From: Fictibacillus terranigra
GTDB lineage: Bacteria > Bacillota > Bacilli > Bacillales > Fictibacillaceae
DNA: 64,000 nucleotides
NCBI RefSeq assembly: GCF_030412265.1
Contig: NZ_JAUHLN010000004.1
Location: forward strand, 62,001 to 126,000
Reading direction: 5' to 3'
The translations under genes and the position numbers were made by a program. Positions 1-8,180 of this stretch are shown here, piece after piece (the first letter of the stretch is position 1; every line of letters begins with the position of its first letter). The notes under the pieces were generated by a model. It saw only the letters and a list, made by a program, of their open reading frames with translations. It had not been told where the DNA came from and searched no databases.

Positions 1-445
1 CCAGCATGGGATGGGGAAGGTCAGAGAGGTCCAGTAAATCAGGGTTATGCGGGTTCGTTCCTTCAAACAGCAAAATCTGATTTAAAAGAACGAGGTCATC
101 CTGCTGGTTTTCGGATATCAGACCCAGTAATTTTTCAGCTAAAGACTGACGGCTCTTCAGATAGGGGAGCTGCTGGTTTCTGGTGGCCATAAAGGCAATA
201 AAAAGCGCTTTAACTTCATGATTCGTAAAGCGGACATCGGGCAGGACAGAGTTGTGCATGACAAAATAACCTCCATCGCTTCCAACCTCAGCGACAAGCG
301 GCATCCCCATGGCTTCAATTTCCCTGATATCCCGAATGGCGGTCGAACGGGAGATGTTAAACTCCCGCATGATTTCAGAAATGGTAAATTGGGCACGATT
401 GTTGATATAGCGCATAATGACATTGATCCGCTCAACTTTTTTCAT
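1..445 (-). CDS. YafY/DeoR-type HTH transcriptional regulator, 3' part cut off by window edge
   Basis: Reading the minus strand from the ATG at 445 gives an open frame of 148 codons running off the left edge. The N-terminus shows a winged helix-turn-helix of the DeoR/YafY kind: an FTISEIMREF helix, then ISRSTAIRDIREIEAMG, then a wing ending in GGYFVM. The start is supported by AGGAG just upstream (about 450-456). It is divergent from the effector-binding gene at 551, so it may regulate it. The C-terminal ligand-sensing (WYL-like) part lies outside the window. Family assignment is solid; the ligand is unknown. Confidence 0.75.
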   Translation of the reverse strand, partial: MKKVERINVIMRYINNRAQFTISEIMREFNISRSTAIRDIREIEAMGMPLVAEVGSDGGYFVMHNSVLPDVRFTNHEVKALFIAFMATRNQQLPYLKSRQSLAEKLLGLISENQQDDLVLLNQILLFEGTNPHNPDLLDLSDLPHPML

Positions 446-550
446 CGGAGCTCCTAAACAGTATCATTTTTTGACATGATTTAAGGCTATGATATACCTA
501 TCAAGCGATGAATACAATCATTAAAAAAATGGAGAAGAGAGGTATTGAAC

Positions 551-1030
551 ATGGCGAATTATACCCTGGAAGAAAAAGAAGGCTTTACCGTGATCGGTCT
601 TGGAACGGAGCTAAAGAGCGATTACACAGACTATGCGGGGATTCACAAGGAAAAGGCAGACTTTTGGCAGGCAGTCGGCCAGGATGGAAGGCTGGATTCG
701 TTAAAATCCATGGCGTCAAATGACTACATTTTTGCGGTGAATGAAGCGGTGAACAACAAGATGATGCATTATGCCGGCGTTATGACAGAGGAACAGGCAC
801 CAGAAGAAGCAAGAGTGATCCAATTTCCTAAAGGGGAATACGTAGTGGTCAAAGGGGAAGGGGAATCGGCTGATGATCTGAATAATAAGCTTGCGGCAGT
901 TGCCTTTGGGCAAGTCCTGCCAGAAGCAAAGAATGTGGCCTATGTTGGCGGACCCAATGCATCGGTTGAGATGGGGCAGCGTAACGGCTTGATCTATGGT
1001 GAAATGTGGATTCCTGTTATCCGAAAATAA
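551..1030 (+). CDS. GyrI-like/AraC effector-binding domain protein (159 aa)
   Basis: A stand-alone small-molecule-binding domain of the GyrI-like/AraC effector-binding superfamily, with no DNA-binding domain. The C-terminal half shows the usual pattern: FPKGEYVVVKGEG, then a YGEMWIPV end strand, as in YdeE-type proteins. I chose the ATG at 551, 7 nt after AGAGGT, over an in-frame TTG at 545. It is divergent from the HTH regulator at 1-445, a common arrangement for a regulator and its target. The bound compound and exact role are not readable from the sequence. Confidence 0.72.
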   Translation: MANYTLEEKEGFTVIGLGTELKSDYTDYAGIHKEKADFWQAVGQDGRLDSLKSMASNDYIFAVNEAVNNKMMHYAGVMTEEQAPEEARVIQFPKGEYVVVKGEGESADDLNNKLAAVAFGQVLPEAKNVAYVGGPNASVEMGQRNGLIYGEMWIPVIRK

Positions 1031-1048
1031 TCGTAGGGAGGAAAGGCA

Positions 1049-1513
1049 ATGAGCTATACCGTTGATTTTAAAAATGTGTCTGAAACAGGTCTGGAGGCTT
1101 CACCTGCAGCAGAAGCGCTTGCTGGTTTACGTGCGAATGAAGCCCGTTACTTCATGAACAAATACAAGCACGAATTTACAGTTGTACCAGCCAGCGAAAG
1201 CCAGGAGACACTTGATTATGTGAACCGGATTCTAAAAGAAGAACGTGATATTGAGTTTGCGGCCAAACCTTTGGAAACGTCGAGGTTTCAAGTGGAAAAC
1301 ATCCAATTTGCCTACGTCTTTTATGAGGATGGTCTTGCGGTCAACGTCATGTATACAGTGGATAACCCCAAGAAGCGGGCCGTTGGTTTTAAGCTTTCTG
1401 AAGGGATGGAGATCCCAAAGGAGCTGGAAGGAAAGTTTAAGTTTGCCAGACAGAAGTCCAAACTCGCTGGAACCATTCGGGGCTCGTTCTTTGTCATTAA
1501 AGGAGAATATTAA
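1049..1513 (+). CDS. Uncharacterised 154-aa protein
   Basis: An intact gene 18 nt downstream of the effector-binding gene, preceded by GGAGG, so probably cotranscribed with it. There is no signal peptide or membrane segment; the protein is charged and looks cytosolic. I do not recognise a characterised family. The 33 nt encoding its last ten residues and stop (1481-1513) recur, with only synonymous changes, at 2110-2142, so a close homologue once stood nearby. No function is assigned. Confidence 0.7.
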   Translation: MSYTVDFKNVSETGLEASPAAEALAGLRANEARYFMNKYKHEFTVVPASESQETLDYVNRILKEERDIEFAAKPLETSRFQVENIQFAYVFYEDGLAVNVMYTVDNPKKRAVGFKLSEGMEIPKELEGKFKFARQKSKLAGTIRGSFFVIKGEY

Positions 1514-1672
1514 AGGAAACAAAACCGTATAGTAGATGAAGCTATCATTTTCAAAGAAGTGTTTACAAACGTCCATGATAGTCTGCTATCTTATTTAACC
1601 ACGAGCATTCTGATGATATGGGCACTTTATTTCCGTTTTGGTAATCATATGCCATTATGAGGAGGGAAATAA

Positions 1673-2095
1673 ATGAGTAAGATTATTGGTACGGAAACAA
1701 CCGCGAAAGTAGAATCAAGGCCCCAAGGAAAAATGATTTCCTATTGGTCAGTTACATTACTACTCACAGCAGCTATTATGTTAAGTGGTATCGGTCAACT
1801 GATGCAATTTGGGGGCAACGTCGAGCTAGTGACGAAGATTGGTTACCCATTATACATCTTGACCATTCTTGGGATATGGAAAGTACTTGGATCCATCGCT
1901 CTCGTCGTACCAGGTTTTCCACGGCTTAAAGAATGGGTTCACGCTGGTATCTTCTTTTTAATGACTGGTGCAGCTTTATCTCATGCGTTTGCTAACGATT
2001 ATGGTGATTACGGCTTTAATATTATCCTTCCGCTTTCATATGCCGCACTAAATATTGCCTCGTGGGCGTTGCGTCCGAAAAGCAGAATGCTTTAA
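1673..2095 (+). CDS. DoxX-like family membrane protein (140 aa)
   Basis: A small integral membrane protein with four predicted helices, roughly at residues 25-45, 57-78, 88-108 and 115-133. The pattern (SGIGQLM in helix 1, then LGIWKVLGSIALVVPGFPRLKEW, then the FF-MTGAALSHAF helix) is that of the DoxX-like family. GAGGAGGG precedes the ATG. The physiological role in Bacillaceae is unclear. It lies between the end of the gene at 1049 and a diverged copy of that gene's 3' end, as if inserted or exchanged by recombination. Confidence 0.75.
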   Translation: MSKIIGTETTAKVESRPQGKMISYWSVTLLLTAAIMLSGIGQLMQFGGNVELVTKIGYPLYILTILGIWKVLGSIALVVPGFPRLKEWVHAGIFFLMTGAALSHAFANDYGDYGFNIILPLSYAALNIASWALRPKSRML

Positions 2096-2109
2096 GGAGG
2101 CGGTGGAAT

Positions 2110-2142
2110 GGCTCGTTCTTTGTTATCAAAGGGGAGTATTAA
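2110..2142 (+). pseudogene. Relic 3' end of a homologue of the 1049-1513 gene
   Basis: These 33 nt match 1481-1513 at 29 positions. In the shared frame both encode GSFFVIKGEY and a stop, and the four differences are all third-codon-position synonymous changes. It is therefore the tail of a real, selected homologous gene rather than a recent copy. Nothing upstream continues the homology; the DoxX-like gene ends 14 nt before it. Confidence 0.6.
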
Positions 2143-2184
2143 GGTAAGTGGAGTTAATGGCACGGCTAATCCCTAGAAGAAGTA

Positions 2185-2220
2185 AGCAACAGACACTTTA
2201 TGATCTGTTGCTTTTTTTTT
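2185..2220 (+). terminator. Rho-independent terminator
   Basis: AGCAACAGA pairs with TCTGTTGCT around a 10-nt loop and is followed by a run of T. It ends the plus-strand group that includes the DoxX-like gene. Confidence 0.8.
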
Positions 2221-2233
2221 ATGCATATGAGTT

Positions 2234-2868
2234 CTACAGAACAAACTGCTTAAACTTCTGCACAGAAGGCGGTACATATCGTCCCTCAACCCAGGCAATT
2301 CCGATTGTCCTTTGGCATTGCGGATTTTGTATAGGGATTTGGGTGATTTTGCTTTGATCTGTTCCTTTTAAGTTTGGGAGAATGGAAATGCCGAGGCCAG
2401 CTGCAACGAGTGCTGCCACCGTATCGGCTCTTCTCCTTCAAACGTAATCTTAGGGGTAAGCCCCGCCTCCTGAAATAATTGCTCGACGGTGATGCGAAGA
2501 GAAAACCCTTCTTTTAAATGGATAAAAGATTCGTCCGAGATTTCTTCCAGGGTGATGTCCTTTCGATCAGCGTACTTATGGTCTTTCGGAACGATGACAT
2601 AAAGCTCCACATTCCATAGTTGAGTCCAGACAATGGGGGATTTGCTCTCCATCGGCGCTATAAGGCAGAGGTCAAATTCCCCCGCCATCAGCTGGGAAAT
2701 CAGCTAATGGGAAGGCCCTTGCCCAAGCCGGAAATTAACCTTGGGATAGGACTGGCGAAAAGAAGAGAGCAGATCAGGAATACGGCCTATACTCAGGGTG
2801 TGTAAAATCCGATTGACACTTGCTTTGGGCAGTTGTTTCGAAGATTGGGCAGAGTGGGAAGAGGACAT
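2234..2868 (-). pseudogene. LysR-family regulator remnant: HTH lost, nonsense codon and frameshift
   Basis: Minus-strand reading gives a LysR substrate-binding domain (YPKVNFRLGQGPSH, then LMAGEFDLCLI, then GISILPNLKG near the end). Three lesions are visible. The N-terminal HTH of about 80 residues is absent before about 2868. An in-frame TAG stands at 2704-2706. A one-base deletion near 2428 shifts the frame between EGEE and the expected VAALVAAGLG. It borders the defence island, so the truncation is probably the left junction. Not functional as a regulator. Confidence 0.8.
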
Positions 2869-3225
2869 CTGAGAATTTTTCAATTAAATTGAAAAATATG
2901 TAATATAATGTATAATTTAAAATAAGAGAGAGGAATAGTCATTGTATTAAGTTGGTTCTAATTGTGCACGAAAAGTTTATAAAAAAAACTCTATTAATAT
3001 TATATAGATTCCATTTGCCAATTTATGATTTTAAAAAACTTACAGGTGACTAATATAATCAACAATGTCTAAGATTCCTTCTTGCATAGTGCTAATCTTA
3101 ATTAGTGCATTATCACAGGGTTTTTTTCTTTGACTTCTAATTATCTACTCAACGACAAGGGTCATCATAGATCTAAGCTAAATTTTTGTGAACTAATTAC
3201 CATTTTTTAAAAGGAGTAAAGTGTT
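2869..3225. other. AT-rich intergenic stretch at the left edge of the defence island
   Basis: No convincing gene or RNA here. Composition changes abruptly to AT-rich relative to the left flank. The last 60 nt carry the ribosome site AAAAGGAG for the gene at 3226. I found no integrase, tRNA or clear direct-repeat attachment site. Confidence 0.4.
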
Positions 3226-4413
3226 ATGAGTACACTAAAGGTTTTGAATGTGGGGCAGGGAGATTCTTCAATACTTTCTATAGAAAAAGGATGTCTCTAT
3301 AATGAGCACGACATTTATATAGATTTGGGTAATGGTCAATATGATGTATCGCAGGCTGGTGCACCTCTTCACAATAAAATATTAATATTATCACACGCAC
3401 ATCAAGATCATATTGGAGGGCTTTTATTTTTTATTAATTCATTAGGTCATAAAAATGGGCTGAAAGAGATTTGGATGCCATTGTTTTTTGAAGAAATTTC
3501 TTTAATTACAGATAAAATACTAAACCTTAGAGGTATCCAAAACGTTTCTTATATTAACGGGGCATTCTTAAGTGCAAAGAATACAGTTTCTGCTTTTCAT
3601 TTATTACATAAACTATCAAAATCAACTTCTATTAAGATGATAGGTATTTATGAGGGCAGGCGAAGTTGTAATCATTTTGATTTTTTTCATCCTTTATTAG
3701 ATCCAGAAACTATACTTGGATTGACCGAAAAGGAGATAACCGAATATATTAATAAGCTTGAAAAGAGTAATTTTGCAGAAATTCGACAATGGTTTTCAGA
3801 ACCATACGCACAAGAATTAATAAACATTTTAGAAAGACATCGGTTTAGAGATGGTATAGAACATTTATTCTTCAATAACCTAGAGATTTCAAATTTTAGT
3901 TCGTTGAGAACTCGTTTTTCTTATGGTCTCCTTCTAAAATTAAGAGAGTCTATTGTTAAATTTGTGGAGAAACCAAGTGATTCTTCTTTTATAGCTATAT
4001 TTAATGTGCTTAAAAAATCAAGTAATGATTGTAGTATTGTTTTTAAATTTATAAAAAATAAATTAGATGTCCTGTTTACGGGTGATATAAGTAAAAAGAT
4101 CCTAACTTATTTAACAATAAAACATTCCTTAACGGCGACGGTGCTTAAGATTCCACACCATGGAAGTAAACATAATTTAAATAAGAAGACATTAAAATTA
4201 ATAAATCCGACATATGCGATTATTAGTCACGGAAATAAAAAATTCGGCAGGCAAAGCGATCCACATCCTAATAAAGAAATTATTGAAATGTTGGAAAGTT
4301 TAAATGTTTCAACTCTTTATACCAACGATGTAATTAAAAATGAAAAAATCCTTATAAAAAAACCATCTAATATTAATTTCGGACCTCATATTGAATATTT
4401 TGATAAATATTAA
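3226..4413 (+). CDS. ComEC-like MBL-fold metallo-hydrolase (395 aa)
   Basis: A metallo-beta-lactamase fold enzyme. The zinc-binding HxHxDH motif is intact (SHAHQDH, residues 56-62), with an LFTGD strand, IPHHGS (309-314) and ISHGNK (333-338), which are the later motifs of the ComEC/Rec2 C-terminal hydrolase domain. There are no membrane helices, so it is a soluble stand-alone version. A roughly 200-residue insert between the motifs is unusual and could bind a partner or substrate. ATG at 3226 follows AAAAGGAG. It is the first gene of the island; lone ComEC-like hydrolases do occur near defence genes, but its substrate is unknown. Confidence 0.75.
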   Translation: MSTLKVLNVGQGDSSILSIEKGCLYNEHDIYIDLGNGQYDVSQAGAPLHNKILILSHAHQDHIGGLLFFINSLGHKNGLKEIWMPLFFEEISLITDKILNLRGIQNVSYINGAFLSAKNTVSAFHLLHKLSKSTSIKMIGIYEGRRSCNHFDFFHPLLDPETILGLTEKEITEYINKLEKSNFAEIRQWFSEPYAQELINILERHRFRDGIEHLFFNNLEISNFSSLRTRFSYGLLLKLRESIVKFVEKPSDSSFIAIFNVLKKSSNDCSIVFKFIKNKLDVLFTGDISKKILTYLTIKHSLTATVLKIPHHGSKHNLNKKTLKLINPTYAIISHGNKKFGRQSDPHPNKEIIEMLESLNVSTLYTNDVIKNEKILIKKPSNINFGPHIEYFDKY

Positions 4414-4512
4414 GTAATTATTTCTTTTGACAGATACATAAGTCAAGAAATACTCCTATTAGTCCTTAGGAATCAAGCAGCGCCTGTTGTTCCAGCCTTT
4501 ATGGAGGCTTAA

Positions 4513-4742
4513 GACGTTCTCCTATTAGACGAACTATTCTAAGCATTGAATGACGATAACTTCATGTCATGGTCGAAACACTAAAGGAAATAAAAGAAGA
4601 CAATATCATCCTCTTTGCCACACACGATTTTAATGTTGAGGAGATTCCATTATTAAATGAAGTCATTGCGACGAATTATGGGAATATAAGGAATATTGAA
4701 AGTGGCTTAGATAAGAAAAAACCAGCTTCTATTAAATATTAG
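4513..4742 (+). pseudogene. ABC-transporter ATPase C-terminal relic
   Basis: A Walker B-like DVLLLDELF is followed by an in-frame TAA where the family has a small residue, then ALNDDNF (D-loop region). After a frameshift near 4555 comes MVETLKEIKEDNIILFATHDF, the H-loop histidine region. It ends at TAG 4740-4742. Walker A and signature motifs are absent. It is a decayed fragment inside the island. Confidence 0.6.
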
Positions 4743-5102
4743 GAGGGCCTATAGGTAATAAATTACCGGTGTGCCGTCCTATTTGCACTTCTCGGATGTC
4801 TCATAAACACTGATGTGAGTATAATCTTTTTCGAATAATTCGACGAGACATCCACTTCTAGCTTCGTCACTCTATCTATTCCTCTAATGTACTGGTTCTA
4901 GTATAGGCTGGACGCTTGCTGGGTTGTTTTGGAGTGACTTTGGTTGACCAGAGCAACCTTTACTTGAATTGAAAAAAATACAGGGGACTTTGTATTGGTG
5001 ATAAAAAGAAGGAAACATTATATACTTTGAGTGGTTTTGTAATGTATAATTATGGAAGCGTTTTATACAGCTTAAAAAGCTATGATATTATGTGGAGGGT
5101 TT
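4743..5102. other. Non-coding stretch after the ABC relic
   Basis: No complete gene seen. The minus strand has a short open stretch around 4780-4860 (about 25 codons) with stops on both sides and no recognisable family. The end holds the ribosome site GGAGGG for the ORF at 5103. Confidence 0.3.
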
Positions 5103-5423
5103 ATGAATAGGATTAATGAAGAGATACTAAATATAAACAAAGTCATATGTAGAAATATTGATAGATTTGATGCCACTGACAGAGGGTTATTGTCACAAAA
5201 TATTCTTTCACAACTTAGAAATTTTGTAGAGCATATTTCATTAAAGGCATATAGCAAGGGGCAGGACATTGAAAACAGTTATAAAAACATAGAGAAAGCA
5301 AATGCTTATGTTAAATCAAGAGGGAATTTAAAATTTTTAAATAAATTCCACAAGCTTTTGCAAATTACTTCATCTCACTATACGCTTAATGAAGAAAATT
5401 CAGAAAGACCAGAGCCGAATTAA
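5103..5423 (+). CDS. Short HEPN-like protein, probably the truncated N-terminus of a larger defence protein
   Basis: A 106-residue mostly helical protein. The segment LLSQNILSQLRNFVEHI contains R-x4-H (R39 to H44), matching the catalytic RxxxxH signature of HEPN ribonucleases. It stops abruptly after SSHYTLNEENSE with a short PEPN tail, which looks like a truncation. The ATG at 5103 is preferred over 5082 because GGAGG lies just upstream, although the spacing is short (4-5 nt). It may be a small active RNase or a dead fragment. HEPN assignment rests on the motif only. Confidence 0.5.
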   Translation: MNRINEEILNINKVICRNIDRFDATDRGLLSQNILSQLRNFVEHISLKAYSKGQDIENSYKNIEKANAYVKSRGNLKFLNKFHKLLQITSSHYTLNEENSERPEPN

Positions 5424-5800
5424 ATTAATCGTGTATTAGAAATTTTTTTTAGATAGTTCAACAAATTGGTATCCTGGTAGAGTAATGGATTAAATATGTT
5501 TAATAGGTCTTTAAGTGATTAAAGATTAATAAAATAAGTTGATCGTAAAAAACTATCTAATATAATAGGTTTGTAGTTAATAAAATCAGCAATGGCAACT
5601 TGTTGTAATCCGTGTCCGGATAAAATACTGACGTGAATTGTAATTATGTGAAAGATTACTGTGAATATTATATGATTTAACAAACTATTAGGATGAAAAT
5701 TAGAATAACAATGGGCTACGTGTTTAACAGTAATTAATTATGGGAATTATAATTTTCTTGAAATATTGGAAATAAAATGATTATCAAGGAGGTACATAGA
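5424..5800. other. AT-rich intergenic stretch
   Basis: No gene recognised. It contains a short hairpin-forming ATCCG/CGGAT near 5608-5622. The only functional element I can defend is AAGGAGG at 5786-5792, the ribosome site of the next gene. Confidence 0.35.
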
Positions 5801-7510
5801 GTGAATAAATTTGATGCCCATAAACGAACTGTTATGGAAGTGTTTACATATATTTATAAAATCCCGTTTTATCAAAGGGGTTATTCATGGAAAAAAGAAC
5901 AAGTTAGGCAGTTTTGGGAAGACTTAATGTTGGTTTCAGAGGAAAATCAAAAAGAGTATTTTTTAGGATCAATTGTACTAAATGAAAAAGAAAATACTTT
6001 TGAAGTTATAGATGGGCAACAAAGATTAACTACAATTACAATTTTTCTTTGTGCGATTAGAGATTTTCTTTTGAAAAATCAAGTGAATGATAATGCTATG
6101 AATATACATCAAAATTATATAGCTAAAAGAGATGTTAGGGGGAATGATAAATATAGACTTACACTTTCAGAAGTAAATATGAAGTTTTTTGAACAATTTA
6201 TACAAACACCAATTAATGCAGAAGGAAGAAAGACTTTAGAAGACTATACTATTATGCCTTCTTCAAAGAAGACCGCAAGTAATACTAATTTATTAGATGC
6301 CTATAACAACATGATGGAATATATAGATGATTTTGTAAAACAGAATAATGATGAAAATTATGATGCCCTGTTAACTATATTAGAAATAGTAATTTATAGA
6401 TTTTTAATGATAAGTATTAGTGTTACAAGTGACTCTGACGCTTACATAATTTTTGAAACGTTAAATGATAGGGGCATGGATTTATCGACAGCAGACCTAC
6501 TAAAAAATCATCTATTTTCAAGAGCATATGCAGATGATTTACGTAGAATCCAAGAGGATTGGAAAAACTTAACTACGTCGCTAAATCAAATTAATATTAC
6601 TACATTCTTGCGTCACTACTGGTTAGCTAAACATGAAAGAGTAACTGATAAAAGGTTGTACGAAAAAATAAAGAAGCATTTAGAAAAAGCCCACGTTACA
6701 GTCAAATCATTTGTTGAGGATTTAGCAAATAGTGCTGATATATATGTCAATATTTTAAATCCTTCATACGATTATTGGGGTAATTATAGTATCGTGAGAA
6801 GCTTAGAAAATATTAATAGCTTAAATTATAAAGCAGCATACTCAGTCATTATGATTGGTAAGTCTAAGCTTAATGATGTCGACCTATTAAAATTGATCGA
6901 GTCATGTGAAAAATTTCTTTTTAAGTACACTACTATAGGAGGGAATAGTCCTAGTGACGTAGAGAAGTTTTTTACTATATTAACAAAGAAATTAAAGGAA
7001 GAAGGAAGTGAAGGTATAGACGGAATTTTCAGTTTATTTCAGAAGAAACAACCTACCGATAGCCAATTCATGTTAGATTTTTCTATTAAAGTAATATCAA
7101 AACAAAAGGTGCAGAGGTATATCCTAGAAAAATTAAATGAATATTTAGGTACTAACGAAACAATAGCTAACAATTCTCAAATTGTACACATTGAACATAT
7201 TATGCCAAAACAACTTAGTAATATTTGGGATGAAACTCTTGATGGATATGATGAAGTTCCCGATGATTATATAGATAGAATCGGTAATTTAACTTTGCTA
7301 AAAAATAAACTTAATCAATCAGCCTCGAATAAAAGTTTTCAAGAAAAGAAAGATAAATATTACAGTGCATCAGAATTTAAAATAACTAAAGAACTACTAA
7401 AATATTCTGATTGGAACTTTGAGAGTATTTATAATAGACAGAGAGAATTAGCTGAGATTGCAGTTCATATTTGGAAAATATCAGAATCTCAATACTCTTT
7501 TAATAATTAA
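5801..7510 (+). CDS. GmrSD-type restriction protein, DUF262 + DUF1524 (569 aa)
   Basis: A single-chain relative of the GmrSD type IV restriction enzymes, which cleave phage DNA bearing modified cytosines in an NTP-dependent way. The N-terminal DUF262 (ParB/Srx-like) domain shows FYQRGYSW (23-30) and DGQQRLTT (from 71). The C-terminal DUF1524 His-Me-finger nuclease shows HIEHIMPKQL (from 463), IGNLTLL (494-500) and the downstream NKLNQSASNKSF. I chose GTG 5801, 8 nt after AAGGAGGT, over the upstream in-frame ATG 5777. It appears monocistronic, ending in a strong hairpin. Whether it prefers glucosylated DNA is not readable. Confidence 0.85.
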   Translation: MNKFDAHKRTVMEVFTYIYKIPFYQRGYSWKKEQVRQFWEDLMLVSEENQKEYFLGSIVLNEKENTFEVIDGQQRLTTITIFLCAIRDFLLKNQVNDNAMNIHQNYIAKRDVRGNDKYRLTLSEVNMKFFEQFIQTPINAEGRKTLEDYTIMPSSKKTASNTNLLDAYNNMMEYIDDFVKQNNDENYDALLTILEIVIYRFLMISISVTSDSDAYIIFETLNDRGMDLSTADLLKNHLFSRAYADDLRRIQEDWKNLTTSLNQINITTFLRHYWLAKHERVTDKRLYEKIKKHLEKAHVTVKSFVEDLANSADIYVNILNPSYDYWGNYSIVRSLENINSLNYKAAYSVIMIGKSKLNDVDLLKLIESCEKFLFKYTTIGGNSPSDVEKFFTILTKKLKEEGSEGIDGIFSLFQKKQPTDSQFMLDFSIKVISKQKVQRYILEKLNEYLGTNETIANNSQIVHIEHIMPKQLSNIWDETLDGYDEVPDDYIDRIGNLTLLKNKLNQSASNKSFQEKKDKYYSASEFKITKELLKYSDWNFESIYNRQRELAEIAVHIWKISESQYSFNN

Positions 7511-7526
7511 TAAAATGTTCAATATT

Positions 7527-7562
7527 AAATCCTTAACCATTATAAATCTTGGTTAAGGATTT
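7527..7562 (+). terminator. Inverted repeat/terminator after the GmrSD gene
   Basis: A perfect 12-bp stem (AAATCCTTAACC with GGTTAAGGATTT) around a 12-nt loop. The following sequence is AT-rich but has only a short T run. Confidence 0.6.
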
Positions 7563-7652
7563 ATAATTGTGCTTTGTATCTTTTATTGTGGTGAATAGGG
7601 ATATAATGTAAAATATTCAAGAGCATATAACAGTTACGAAAGGAGGGGTATT

Positions 7653-8168
7653 ATGGAAAATACAACGATCTGGTATAAAGTATCTGATTTTATTAAAGCT
7701 TTACCAAGTTTAATAATGGACACTTTTTTTTGGTTATTATTCTCCTTCGGAATTATCTTTGTAAATATATTTATTATTATGGGAATGAAATCAATTTCTT
7801 TTAATAAAGTTATTGAGAGATTTGATATTGCTTTATGTATATTAACAACAGTGGTTTGCTTTTTAGTTGGAATAATTTACCTTATGTATTTAAGTGAAAA
7901 GAAGAGAAGATTTGTTTTTGCTTGGTCAATAGTATTTGCTGCTATAGCGGCATGTTTATCGATAATTTTGATGATTCAAATAGAGCTGAATACATCATTC
8001 TTCAAAAAAGGATACGTTAAAACAGGATTGTATATTACCTTTATTTTTTCAATCATATTGGCATTAATTTCTAAATACGATGAAACAAATATGAGAGATA
8101 GAACTTATGGTGCAGAGAGTAGAGAAATAGATGAAATTACAATTGGAGGTAAAGAATTTAAATTGTAA
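7653..8168 (+). CDS. Four-helix membrane protein paired with a DGQHR protein (171 aa)
   Basis: Four hydrophobic segments lie at about residues 24-45, 58-79, 88-109 and 122-140, with a charged C-terminal tail of about 30 residues ending in GGKEFKL. No known domain is recognised. AAAGGAGG precedes the ATG. The stop lies only 12 nt before the DGQHR gene, so the two are surely one operon. In defence islands a small multi-helix protein beside a DNA- or nucleotide-sensing protein often acts as a membrane-targeting effector; that role here is inference only. Confidence 0.65.
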   Translation: MENTTIWYKVSDFIKALPSLIMDTFFWLLFSFGIIFVNIFIIMGMKSISFNKVIERFDIALCILTTVVCFLVGIIYLMYLSEKKRRFVFAWSIVFAAIAACLSIILMIQIELNTSFFKKGYVKTGLYITFIFSIILALISKYDETNMRDRTYGAESREIDEITIGGKEFKL

Positions 8169-8180
8169 GGGGGAATTAGG

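Noticed and set aside
2108-2176. 22-codon ORF with AAGGAGG upstream overlapping the 3'-end relic
   Set aside because: The frame is different from the conserved one, the relic explains the sequence, and the peptide has no recognisable features.
4780-4860. Short open stretch on the minus strand after the ABC relic
   Set aside because: About 25 codons bounded by stops and no recognisable similarity; could be a fossil, but nothing supports a specific call.
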